Origin: Acanthamoeba lenticulata
Taxonomy: Eukaryota > Discosea > Longamoebia > Acanthamoebidae
NCBI GenBank assembly: GCA_002179805.1
Contig: NAVB01001495.1
Location: 1-58,140 of the forward strand
Direction: 5' to 3'
DNA: 58,140 nt
Position 1 is the first letter of the stretch. Each line of letters starts with the position of its first letter. The notes below the pieces were generated by a model that was not told the DNA's origin, did not search any database, and worked only from the letters and a program-made list of their open reading frames with translations. Position numbers and translations under genes: made by a program. Shown here one piece after another: positions 22,915 through 33,694 of the stretch.

Positions 22915-24888
22915 TCAGTTGGTCTCGACCGGCTCCAGACCACACCAGTCGGCCATAAAGACCGCCAGGGTTTTCATGACCTCCTTCATGCTCTCCAAGC
23001 TCACCGATTCGTCGATACTACCAATAAGAAACAGTGCATTAGCAAACGAAACAGAAATAATACGAATAGCCATATATCCAGTACCCGTGAATGTTGGTGG
23101 CTTCGGGGCCGTAGCACGTGGCCGGGATGCCGTAGTAGAGCTCAAAGAACCGCACGTCGGTGGTGCACGTCACGGGGCTGTACACGGGCTCCTTCCCGCT
23201 CACGAGCTTGTGCGCTTGCCCGAGCCTCTGCATCATCTCGCGCTGCGGGCGGCATACACAGCGACGAGTCCAGTCAGTTGCTCATTGTGCTCCAGAGGGA
23301 TAAAGGCTAGTGGCGGGGGTGTGGGTACGTCGGGGTCCATGAGGCAGCCCTCGGCCTGGAAGCCCGTCCACGTGAGGCTGTAGTGGATGTCCTTGGCCTT
23401 GGCCGCTGCGGCGACGGCCTCCTCAATCTCCTGGCGCGCGTCAGCCAGCTTCTTGCCGGGGAACAACCCCACGCGTGCCTCGAACTTGCATTCTGCCCCG
23501 ACGTGGATTAGTCCCGTCATCAGTGGGAGCGGGAGAGGAAGGGACTCGAGAGTGTGTACCGGTGGGCACGCTCGACGCCCATTCACCGCCGTGGATGACG
23601 CCCTGCTCACCACCGAAATAAGATCATTTATTAAATTGTCTTTGAATTAAAATGTATTTTACAAAAATAAAATGACAATAATCAAGAGGCGGCCAATGAA
23701 ACGTACGAGGTTGAAGTTGATGGGGTGCTTGTGGGAGTCGTAGGGCTTGGACTGCGGGTGGGCCCGGCGCTCGTCGTCGCTGTTCCACTTGTCCTCGACC
23801 TTGCGGAGAGCATCGTAGAGGTAGTAGGCGGCCTCGATGCCGTTGATACCAGCACTGCGCTCCCGCTACTCTGTCAGCAGCCTGCTGGTACTCTCGTGAC
23901 ACATTGGGAAGGAGGACACGACACCTGGTGTTGAGGACATGGGCAGGACGGCCCCGCACGGAGATCTGCAGCCACATCACGCCCAGCTGGGCCGTGAGGA
24001 TGGTGCCGGCGAACGGCTCCGGGATGATCGCCGCATCGGCCTTGTAGCCCCTGTGCGTGAGGCCGTGTGCATGCGGTGAGCCACGGCCAGCCCGGATAAC
24101 GAGTGAGAGGAGGGCAGCACCGAGCGCAGCAGGCCAGGGCGCCGTTGCCGGTGATTTCCTCCTCGACGACAGCCTGCATGATCACCTCGGCCGCTGGCAC
24201 AAAGCCCAGCGAGCGCAGCGCCTGCGTCGATTCCAGGCCGTCATAATGCAGGGGGTGAATGTGAGGACGCTTGGCTCCATGTGGGGCAAACAGGGAGAGG
24301 AGGCGGAAGGGCTGGCGAAAGAGACGCACGCGGAAGGCCATGTAGTAGGCGATGATGCCGGCCTTCATGTCGCCCGAACCGCGGCCGTAGAGCCGTCCGT
24401 CCTCCACGCGCACCTTGAACGGACCGCCCGTCCACATGTCTGCCGGGCCAGTGGGCACGACGTCCAAGTGCCCGTTCAAGATCAAGCTCTTCCCTGCGGG
24501 TTTTAAAAATGTTATCCTTCTACTTTTGTGTTCCTTGTTTAAAAAAATAAATTTAAATAAATTTAAAAATTAATGAAATAAAAGAACTGGTGGACGAACC
24601 TTGCGGTGGCAGGCGGGGGCGGTGAGTGCCTACAACGCACTCCTTGTTCTCGTAGGTCCAGTCCACGGGAGAGAAGCCAGGCAGCTTCTGCAGGTCCTCG
24701 AGCACCACCGGGAAGCGATCAGTGTCGAGACCGGCCTCCTTGAAGCGGGCCTCCATGAACGCCACCGCTGCCGTCTCGTGGTTGAGGGTGCTGTCGATCG
24801 CCACGAACTCGGAAAGCATTGCCACTGCGTCATCGAACACCTTCTCCACTGCCGCCACAATCGCTTCGTTGCTCGGTCTAGCTGCCAT
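22915..24888 (-). CDS. M20 family metallopeptidase / acetylornithine deacetylase-type amidohydrolase
   Basis: ATG at 24886-24888 (MAARPSNEAIVAAVEKVF), stop TGA at 22915-22917, about eight exons, roughly 430 residues. The two-metal M20 site is complete: His in SLILNGHLDVVPTGP, bridging Asp in YGRGSGDMKAG, the Glu pair in VVEEEITGNG, IIPEPFAG, and a C-terminal His in CYGPEATNIHG. The dimerisation/lid domain is seen in VMWLQISVRGRPAHVLNT. Enzymes of this family remove acyl groups from amino-acid amides (ArgE, DapE, aminoacylase, carboxypeptidase G2-like). Exact substrate cannot be told. It is a distant paralogue of the enzyme at 41582-43421. Confidence 0.85.
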
Positions 24889-25056
24889 GGTCGTCTTTCT
24901 GGGGCGCACAACCACAAACAAACCCCGCGCCAACTTATTTTATCTGTTGGTGTCGACAGTTATCCAATTAATTGTTTAATTATTTGTTTTATTGCTTTCC
25001 TTGTGGGTCATCCCGATTCTGTCTTTCGGCATGACTTGACTTTGACCTTGAAAGAT

Positions 25057-28000
25057 TTACGAATGGTTGATCATGATGACCCTAACGGGGTCCAAGTCAC
25101 GATGAAGGGAGATGTGTTTTGTACAGCGGCAGAAGGGGCCTCGGAGGAACTCCCGGGTAGCGTGTGAAGGGGGACCGGATGGACAGGATGGGGAGGAAGA
25201 GTCGTAGTAGGGGTAGAACGGAGCTGCAAAATTGGCGTACGACGGAAGGTAGCCACCCATGGGATGCGAGAAGGATTGGCGGTGCCAACGTGTAGCGGCG
25301 AGGGGGAAGGTATCATCAGCTGTTGGAAATGGAACGCCGCCGTGGTCGCGTGATGGGTGTCGTGCTATGCATCGTGACCACGTTTGGTTGCCCGTTGTTG
25401 ATGGAGGTTTTTCGCGGCCGCCCGAGCGACACCTGGCCGTTTCTGTTGTACCCCCGCACCATCAGTAAACGCAATCGCTTAATAAATTTGAAAAAGAAAA
25501 AAAAATCAAAAAGCAAGGAAAGGGGTTGCGTGACACCAAGGCGTGACGCGGGAGGGGGGAGCACCTTGCGGCGTGCGCCTTGCGCGGAGAGATCGGACCA
25601 CCGCCGCCACCGCCACTGCCAGGGGTGAGGGTCGTCGGTGGTGTGGAAGGGCTGTTGAAGCAGGCGCGCGGATTGATTCGACCACGCGACAACAGGTTCT
25701 GCAAGTTGGGAAGCGTCGCCCGTAACGTCAACACATCCCATCCTTGAGAGTTGAGCAGCTGTATTCCACATCCCCCCCCCCGCCGCCGCAAACCAAGAAG
25801 GGAGCCCAAGGTGAGTCCAACAACTACGCAGGAAGAACGCTGAAAAGAAAGGAAGGGCAGAGCGCACCTGCTCGAGATTTTTGTTGAGCAAGAACACGCC
25901 AATGTCGAAGCTCTTTTTGTCCACGCCTCGCGAGTAGAGTGGGTATCGTCTGGAGAGCGGGCGAATGAGGAGGAAAGGTACACGAGATCGCACAACCCCC
26001 GTCCAGCACTGTGGAATTCAGCTTAGGCGTGGATGAGGGGAGGGCGTACGTAAAGATGCCGTTGGAGATCTCATCCCAGATGGCCGATCGCGAGGCCATG
26101 GGTAGAATCGGATATCGCAGCGGTACCTGAGCAGGCCACAAGCGACCACCAGTTGAGCACGTGTGCCCCCGCCCTCTTGCCACCACAACAAGTTGGGGAG
26201 GAGGGAATAGGAAGGAGTGGAGGGTAAGGAAGAAGGAGGGCGTAGAGACGCACGTCAAGATATTTGGAGACGATGAAAAGGACATGGCAAACCGATCCGA
26301 GCGCTGTAGCGATTTCCTCCTCCTCGTACCCGAAGAACGAGTCGGCATTGGGCAGCCGCGCGTTGTTTACGCTCAGGCACCGCTCGCCCGACGCGCCTTT
26401 TGGTTTGGGCAAAAAGGGGAGAGCATTAGAAACAAGAGAACAGAAGAGGCGGAGACAGTAGAGGTAAAGCTGAAGTACCCGAAACCGGATGGATAGGGTA
26501 GATCTCGGTGAGCTCCGATATGAGCCGCCACCTCCGCTTCTCCAGAGCTGTGCGGAGAACCGCGAGGAGCTCCCTGCTGAGTTCGAAGGACGGCAATTGA
26601 AAAGAGTCATCAACCATCAACCGCGTCAACGAAGGTGGAGAGGCCGGACTTTCGAGTGAGTTTGGGGACGCAAGGGGACAGGCAAGAGCCAACGGGGGCA
26701 GGGCAGCAGAGGCTGAGCGCACCTGTCGATATCGAGATCGTGGAGCTCTTGCTTGAGCTTCTTCTTGCTTTCTCGGAGAGTGATCAGCGCTTTGGAGATG
26801 GTTCGCGCCCTGGGGATAAGCAGCTCCCGCGATTCCCTGATTTCATCGCTCTCCCGAAGCTGCTTCCGCCGCCGGGCCTCGACTTCCTTCCGCAGATGGT
26901 TGACGTGTATTCGGAGTGTGTCCCGCTTCTGTGCCAGCTCCAGGTATTTGGTGTGCTCGAGCCTCCGCTGTTCAATGATCCGCACGTGATCGGAAGCCAT
27001 CTTTGTTTGCGCTTCAAGCTTGTGCTTCAATTGCATCACCCTGCCGCCCAGCCCACCGATGATAGCACAACCCCCCCCCCAGTGCCAAGAATCCAGTAAG
27101 CAACGTGTCGGTCAACACACAGGTGATCGAAACAAGGGGGGAGAACGAAAATAAAGAATATCGCTAGCGGAAGCTCCACGCACTTGATGAAGTCATAATA
27201 GGCGGCCGTCCGTCCGGCCTTGCGGCTGTCTGGAGATGCACTTGCGTCTGGAAGCCCAAGCTGGTTGGTCGTTCTCTGCTTGGGGGGAGAAAAGGACATA
27301 AGCAAGTTCTAGTTGGCTAACAAAGGGGAAGGCGATCGCGGACACGCATACCATGAGACCAATGGTCTCCTCCCGCAAGTAAAGTCCGTCACCCATCTCA
27401 AACACCAACGAGTTGGCTGGAAACAGACCCAGGTCCTCCACCTGACGCACGTTCCAGTCATCGTCAGGCCAAGCCGCGGCGCAACCACGCGTTCACGGCG
27501 GTGACATACACTTGTGCCAACGTAACCGAGCCGGTTAAGGTCCATGATGGCCTGGCAGACGAGCTTGTGTCGATCTCTGTTCCGGCAGTTCCACACCCGC
27601 ACCACGAAAATCACACATTCGCCTGGCGATGACTCCATTTCGCCAAACTCGGACGGATCCAGCCCTCGCCACATTGGGTTCTAGACGTGTTATGGGAAGA
27701 TCAGGCATGGTCATTGTCGTCAAGAAGCCACCAGAAGAGAGGGACTGGTACATACCAGCGTGTCTGTCACGACCTCAGATGTGTAGAAAGGTTTGCTGTC
27801 CTCTGTACGCCACACCATCGATATTAAACCACATTGAAACTTTTAAGAAGTCGTGTGGCTGTGGCCACACAGGTAAGCTACCTTTCTCGTGAAGGGTCAA
27901 GTAGACGTCCATGAGACCGCTGGGTTCGGCTTCGGTAAGGCTCCGCCCGAATATAAAATTAATGTGACGCAGACGCCGTTGTCGAGGCAGAATGCCGCGT

Positions 28001-29150
28001 GGCCCGATGAGAAGGGACTTGTTTGAAGGGATGAAGGGAGGAGGCTCCTCGGGCACCTGCGGCTTCTTCTTTGAGGGCTTCTCCAGGTGACCTTTTGATA
28101 CCACACACACACACACACACGCGGGCTAAGTACTTGGGATGAAGGAAAAGTAAAGAAGAAGTCCATAACGTACTATCGATGAGAGCGATCAGGTGCGAGT
28201 GACCAGCACTCATAGCGATGTCCTTACACGTGCCATAGTCACCACGAATGTTGGGATCGGCGCCCGCCGCAAGCAAGGCGCTCACGATATCCTCCCGACC
28301 AATGCGAGCCGCGAAGTGAAGACTCGTTTCTCCAGTCCTGTTTTTTGTGGAGTACCGTGGTGTTGTTGAGGGGACTGTCACAGTGGATGCAAGAGGGATG
28401 CATCATGCGGGCGTGATTGGTGTCTTCAAAACTGGACGATCAACTCACGTACTTGGTGGTGGTGTTGACTTCGGCGTTATTCGCGAGCAGGAAGTCCACG
28501 CTCTGCTTCTTGCCGCGGAAGCTCGCTTGTATGAGGGGTGACTCACCATGTTTGTTTTGTGAGTCAATGTGGGCTCCCTTTTCTATGAGCAGCGACAGCA
28601 CTTCGTTGAAGAGTTCCACCTCGCCGGTGGAATGTCGCACAAGGTAGTGCAACGCAGACGTGCCTGCGTCAGTCAGCGCGGTGGCGTCTGCTCCCGCCAA
28701 CAACAAGATCTTGCAAATCTCGAAGTCACCAGCATTGGCAGCACTGGAGCGAGAACCAAAACAGAACAGGGATTTGCACCATGGTAAGCCTCCACTCCAA
28801 ACCTCACATTACATAATTTGTCAAAGATATTCATAATGTAAAGAATTGAAATAAACGATGGGCAAAAGGTACCTGTGAAGGGGAGTCCAACAACTCTTGT
28901 CGGCGAGAGATGGGTCAGCGCCATGTTGCAGGAGGAGCTCCACGAGCTCCTTACTTCCCCCGCAAGCCGCAATGTGAAGGGGCGTGCAGCCAAAATTATC
29001 AAAGGAATTGATGTGTGCTCTTGTGGCCTCTTTCGCCAGCAACTCGGCCACAGTACTTCGCCGATTCGCTCTTACTGCTTCGTGCAGAAGATTGGCGGAG
29101 GCGGCCGCGGCCGCTTGGGCCGCTTCCTTGTCCCTGGTCCGCCGCAACAT
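25057..29150 (-). CDS. UVRAG: Ankyrin-repeat / UVRAG (Vps38) fusion protein
   Basis: ATG at 29148-29150 begins MLRRTRDKEAAQAA. The first exons encode ankyrin repeats (NFGCTPLHIAACGGSKELVE, DAGTSALHYLVR, HGESPLIQASFRGKKQ, TGETSLHFAARIGRED). The intron 28092-28173 joins GHSHLIALID in phase 1 to SHLEKPSKKKPQ, which continues into RQRRLRHINFIFGRSL and the UVRAG C2-like region (NPMWRGLDPSEFGEM), a coiled coil (about 27039-26730: KMASDHVRIIEQRRLEHTKY), the EKRRWRLISELTEIYPI motif, LPNADSFFGYEEEEIATALG, PLRYPILPMASRS and GVFLLNKNLEQLLNSQG. UVRAG/Vps38 is a subunit of the Vps34 PI3-kinase complex II acting in endosome and autophagosome maturation. The C-terminal exon is uncertain: frames ending at 25057, 25071 or 25316 are possible. 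An ankyrin N-terminus is not part of known UVRAG proteins. Confidence 0.8.
28102..28120. repeat. (CA)n tract before a 3' splice site in ank-UVRAG
   Basis: On the transcript strand it is (GT)n ending in GGTATCAAAAG, immediately upstream of the acceptor that joins the ankyrin and UVRAG parts. Confidence 0.85.
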
Positions 29151-29277
29151 CCTTGCACATGGAGGGGGGGGGGGCTTGGTGTGTTGTTTTATGGCCCCCA
29201 AAACCCAGGTGCAATTTCAAAAAGTCGCCAAGGCGAAAGTCTCCAACCCCGTTTCTGTTGGTTTTTTGCGCCCGTCC

Positions 29278-29696
29278 TCACTGCAACAATCGCTCTTTGA
29301 GAGTAGCACAAGGCGCGGCACCGCACACGTAGTTGCCAGTCTTGGCGTTGACAAAGAAGGGCACACCACGACACTTGCCTTCCGCCGCCTCCTGGTAGCG
29401 CATGTAGTTGGCCCGGTCTGACCACACCTCCAACCGCTGCAAGTTGCGCCCCTCCGTCATGGCCCTAATCATAAGAGCGGGGCGATTATGAGAAACATGT
29501 GTTTGCTCTGGCCACACACGACTCTGAAAGAGGAGGGGAGAACGCACTCCTGCAAACACTCGACTTCAGGGAGCACACGCTTCGTGAAGGGGCACGACTC
29601 GCCATAGAAAAAGATCAGGTCGTCCACCGACGGCCGGGAAGTGGCCTCCACCGAGGGCAACTGTTCAGCACGTCCTTCTTGCGGCGTTGTGGCCAT
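29278..29696 (-). CDS. Thioredoxin-fold protein with CPFT motif
   Basis: ATG at 29694-29696 (MATTPQEGRAEQLPSVEATS), stop TGA at 29278-29280, one intron at about 29470-29550, roughly 110 residues. The first exon carries DDLIFFYGESCPFTKRVLPE, a beta-strand followed by a C-P-F-T monothiol-type active site at a helix start. The second has KCRGVPFFVNAKTGNYVCG, with the cis-Pro (GVPFF) of the thioredoxin fold. The spacing is that of small glutaredoxin/thioredoxin-like proteins also known from algae and protists. Redox partner unknown. Confidence 0.75.
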
Positions 29697-29787
29697 CTTT
29701 CTCAGTGCGACTGGACAGGCGAAGGTCCGTGATTTCCAGGAGGAGACAAAAAAAAACTATTTTTCTTTGTGCTTTTTCCCTTCCGCT

Positions 29788-31931
29788 TCACCACGTTTGG
29801 TTGTTGCTCTTCTTGCTGTCTTCGTCGTTGCCGGCAAAGGGGGCGATGAGCAGGCGATGAATTATGCGGGTTGTTAGCGGCGATGAGCGGTCCTTGGCTT
29901 CGCTACGCTTGAACATGAGGACGTCGAGCAGATGCTTTTCCTTGTCGTCTTGCGGGTTCGACTGCCCGAGGGACAGGAGGAAGAGCTGTGCGAAGAGGTC
30001 CCGCTGCGCATTGCTGCCGCCCAGTTTGGCGAACGCTGAGACCAACGGCACCGCCTCGGGATCGCCCACGAGCGGAAGCAACAACGAGGCGGCCTTGGCG
30101 TAGTCCTTGTCGTGGTAAGCGCCAAAGGCTTGGCAGAGCGGTTCGGCAACTTCGGCCGTGATCTTCCTGTTGCCAATCCCCGCTTGATGCTCGTTTCCGC
30201 CCTGGCTGTACTGCTGAAGCGAATCGATCAAGCGCGTGTAGCCCTTCTTGTCTCCCAATCCGAGAAGCGCTATCGCGTGGTGAACATCATTAAAACCCTG
30301 TTCCAGGAGGTGACCATAAAAAAAAAAAACAATCATCAGGGTAAGTTTCTTCTCCTTAGAAACATGAAAAAAGGTTTGAGAGACGTACTAAAACGTGATC
30401 CTTCGTGTGGGAAGAGAAGACCTGCGCCACATCTTGCCAGCGGTTGCCAACCGAACCACCTGGGCAGAATAAAGGTTCTGAGTCGCGCTTTCAGCACCTT
30501 GAAGTCGTAAGAGTGAGTGGTACCATCAAATTCAATCCTCTTCAAGAGCGACGCCGCATCAACAAGATCGAGCATCGCGCCAGAGGACTTCATCATAGGA
30601 GCGATATGCCTGTCAAAGATCTCAAGCGCCTGTTGGTGCTTCTCCTGCTCCACGTAGTGGAGCGTAACGTGCCACCACAAGTGGCCCGCCAGGCCCATGC
30701 ACCACTGACAACTGGTCAGTAGGCCTTGTTGTGTACGTCAGGTGTTCAAGTGAACTTTGAGCGCGTTACCTTCCAGTTGGCCATTTCCTCGATGAGGAAG
30801 CGAATGCCTTCCTCCTGTTTGCCCGTCATCTCGTGCACGTGCGCAACGGCGTGAATTGCCCATGTATCCTTGGGGTTGACTGCCAGCGCAGCTCTGGCCC
30901 GCCGCTCTGCTTGGTCATACCTTGAAATGGGCAGGAGTAAGTCGAATACTACTTGGAGGAAAACCCAAGAAGCGGCAGCACGCAGAGCTTGTACATGAGG
31001 TTTTCCTCGAGGCTAAAGGCTGACATGCCCAACAAGTAGCCGAACAAGTGCTCATCGCCGGCTCGCTCCCACTCGCCCAGAAGTCTGTCAATCGACTGCT
31101 TCATCTCAGGTGCTTTGCCCTGAGTTGTGTTGGAAGAGGAGTAGTGAGATATCTAGCTTGCAATCTCGCCTCAAGGAAAATGGTACCAAGAAAAAGTAAG
31201 CATCATGCGCAAACTTCACCGCTAGCTCATCACGTGGGTGGCGTGACAGTATGTCCTCCCAGACGCCCACGGCCTCGTGCATCGACTCTGACGCCACCCA
31301 CTTCTCGAGAGCGTCCACGTGTGCCTTTTCCCTATCCGACGCCCCTTTTTGGCTGATAGCCTGCGGCAAGCGCTTTCTTCAGGTCCGAGTCTGTAGCAAG
31401 AGGACCTAAAAAAAAGAGAAAAGAAAAAGCACCTTGCGGGCGGCCTCAAGGGGCGCCTGAACGTGGGGCGAGGAGTAGGGCAGACCTGTGCTAAACAAGG
31501 ACAGGCCAGCTCTCATCACGTGGCCCATCACTGCGCAGCGGCCGCGTTAAAGGTCCATGCTAGTTGGCCAGTGACCTGGACGAAGAAGGGAGCGGCAAAA
31601 AAGAGAGAAGGAGAGCAGGTGCACACCGAGGTGGGGCTCTGCTTGGACTGCCTGCTCAGCCGTCAGGAGTGGGTTGCCGTAGATTCCGAAGTGCTGGATG
31701 AGGATGCGTGAAGTCAAGTGTTAGAAAACACTGGATTAAGGGCAGAAGAAGACATGACATCAGTACCTCCAAGATTGAGGAATCGAGAAGATGGCGAGCG
31801 TAGGGGCTTCCCCGCGCCGCAGCGCCAGCGGACCAGGTTTTCAGCCCGCATGCGCGCAATGATGGTCTAATACTGTTGGTACCAGCGGCACATAGCGACG
31901 CCCTTACTCCCCAAGCAGAACGAGCCCGCAT
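29788..31931 (-). CDS. TTC38: Tetratricopeptide repeat protein 38-like
   Basis: Stop TAA/TGA at 29788-29790 (protein ends DSKKSNNQTW). Conserved TTC38 blocks in order: MHEAVGVWEDILSRHPRDEL and AVKFAHDAYFF, AERRARAALAVNPKDTWAIH and AVAHVHEMTGKQEEG, GHLWWHVTLHYVEQEKHQQA, SSGAMLDLVDAASLLKRIEF, AEPLCQAFGAYHDKDYAKAA, KLGGSNAQRDLFAQLFLLS. Known TTC38 proteins are about 470 residues; function is not established. The N-terminus is uncertain: ATG at 31929-31931 (MRARSAWGVRASLCAAG) gives an open frame into ARHLLDSSILE, but an internal ATG near 31851 or another upstream exon is possible. About nine exons. It is followed downstream by the thioredoxin-fold gene on the same strand. Confidence 0.82.
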
Positions 31932-32196
31932 GTTGGTGGTGCACTCTTCTCGAAAGTGCGTCTGTTTCGCGTCTCTCCCAGAAAGTTGTGTCGGCAGAAA
32001 AAAAATATTAGGCATTTTCCTCAGATTTATTGCTGTGTGGCCTCACCTTCTCGCCCTTCGTAACTCGTTCCTCGTCTTGAGCATACCACGATTCGTAACA
32101 ACCCCATCGATCAAACACAAACATGCATGGCGTGGCTCTGTGTATAAGCACGAACGTACGTGAGTAGCTCCAAGTCAGAGAGAGGAGGAATCAGGC

Positions 32197-33550
32197 TTAC
32201 GTGGGTTCCCCTCCCCAGTATCCCGCCGATCGTCGGTCGAGAATCTTTCGTGGTGCCAAGTTGACTCGTCGGATGGTTCTCACAGCAGGGTTCCCCGTGC
32301 AACGGCGCCGACAGCGCCAACACTGGTAAGTGTCTTGTAAATACCTACGACACAGCATCAGTACGGCGAATCTGGCCACAAGCGAAACAAGAGAGCCTTA
32401 CTCCTGCAGCTCGTGGGGAAGCTGTTTGATCAGTTGTTCCATGTCGGGGTTGGCTTGCTCTGATGAGAAAGAAAGGAGAGCAGTTTGTGAGCACAAGAAT
32501 TGCATTGGAGCGGAAGGAGGACCCTTACGGTAAGCAATCGCAGAACTGCAGGCCAGATTCAGCAACGTGGGCACAATCACTGGTTCACATCGTTCAATCT
32601 CGACTTGTCTTTCATGGGTGAGCGTCTCGTCCTGTTGTTAGCAGCAGAGTACATGAGTGGTGAAGCGATTGTAATCGCCGGAACGAAGCTTGTAGTACGA
32701 CGTTGCACCTTGGAGCTGTTCCACTTGAGCAAGAAATTGGGATTTGCTCGAATCCTGAGCAAGATCTCCGCAGGCATGTACTCCAGTGTCGGATTCCCCT
32801 CTAAGCAGTGATCCATGAGCACGACATACAATTCGGACGGCGCGGGTGGGTGGTTGGTACCAAGGTGGAGGTCCTGCAAGGCGGCCATGCTGGCAACCGT
32901 AGAAGGGAACGAAGTGATCCGGTTGTAGGCCAGTATGAGGGTCCTGCTTAGTTCGATGAACAAGTTGTAGGACATAGCCGCGAGCTTGCAACAGAACACC
33001 ACTCTCACCTGAGACCCGTAAGCTGCCCAATTTCATCCGGCACTGGCCCGGCGATGGCGTTGTGGGCCAGACTCAAAAAGGAGAGCTGGCAGAATGTACA
33101 CGCACGTGTGAGATCGACGCAGAGGTCTCTACTTCCGTTCACGAGAATGCCGATGAGAGATGCGGAAGAAACAGCTGCAACCTTACCTTGTGGAAGGATA
33201 ACAGCTCGTGCGGGAAGGAAGGAAGCAAGTTGAAGCTGAGATGAAGTTGTTCAACACGCTCCCCAACCTGGCAGCGCGTATCAGCAACCGCAAGTCGTGT
33301 GACAAGGACAAAGATAAAAAGAGTGCACCTTGGAGAGGAGGGAAGCATGTTCGTCCAGCGTTTGGATGGAATGGTTGGTCAGGTGAAGAGTATCCGCGTC
33401 ATCACGGTCCAGGAACGCCTGCAACTGCAGCGATACGTCGACAGACGTACGCACTCGGCCGACTCTTTGCCTGCCTTCTTCTCGTTCAAAAGCGTCATCC
33501 TCGTCCCACGGCTTGTTTACGGCCGCTTGCCGCTTCCACTCCTTCTTCAT
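32197..33550 (-). CDS. Leucine-rich repeat protein with C-terminal CxxC module
   Basis: ATG at 33548-33550 (MKKEWKRQAAVNKPWDEDDA), seven or eight short exons, TGA-type stop at 32197-32199. LRR units are spread over single exons: ADTLHLTNHSIQTL, VEQLHLSFNLLPSFPHELLS, LSFLSLAHNAIAGPVPDEIG, TLILAYNRITSFPSTVASMA. After the repeats comes TLLNLACSSAIAY, then LIKQLPHELQEYLQDTYQCW with CWRCRRRC and IRRVNLAP. That tail (LP..L..YL, then CxxC, then V/I..VNL) resembles the zinc-binding-like C-terminus of some animal LRR proteins. Function unknown; probably a protein-binding scaffold. It starts 145 bp from the divergent Raver-like gene. Confidence 0.72.
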
Positions 33551-33694
33551 CTAAAAACTTGTTTTTCGGTTCGTTTTTATTTTTATTTTATTTTATTGTT
33601 TTCTTCTTCTCTTTCGGTTTGGTGGTGCGACCACCATTTCCTTGTGTATTTGCGGCGTTAACGCCATCAGGCCACTTGATTGCTTCCCAGGCGC
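33551..33694. promoter_or_regulatory. Divergent promoter region (LRR / RNA-binding genes)
   Basis: The 144 bp between opposing start codons is strongly T-rich on the plus strand (TTTTTATTTTTATTTTATTTTATTG at about 33574-33599). It must contain or overlap both core promoters. No specific element is assigned. Confidence 0.4.

Noticed and set aside
25316..25993. Alternative C-terminus for the UVRAG gene (frame ending RRRSISNS)
   Set aside because: Not rejected outright, but the read-through passes a region without UVRAG similarity; the end at 25057 is also only a guess, so no preference is claimed beyond the listed span.
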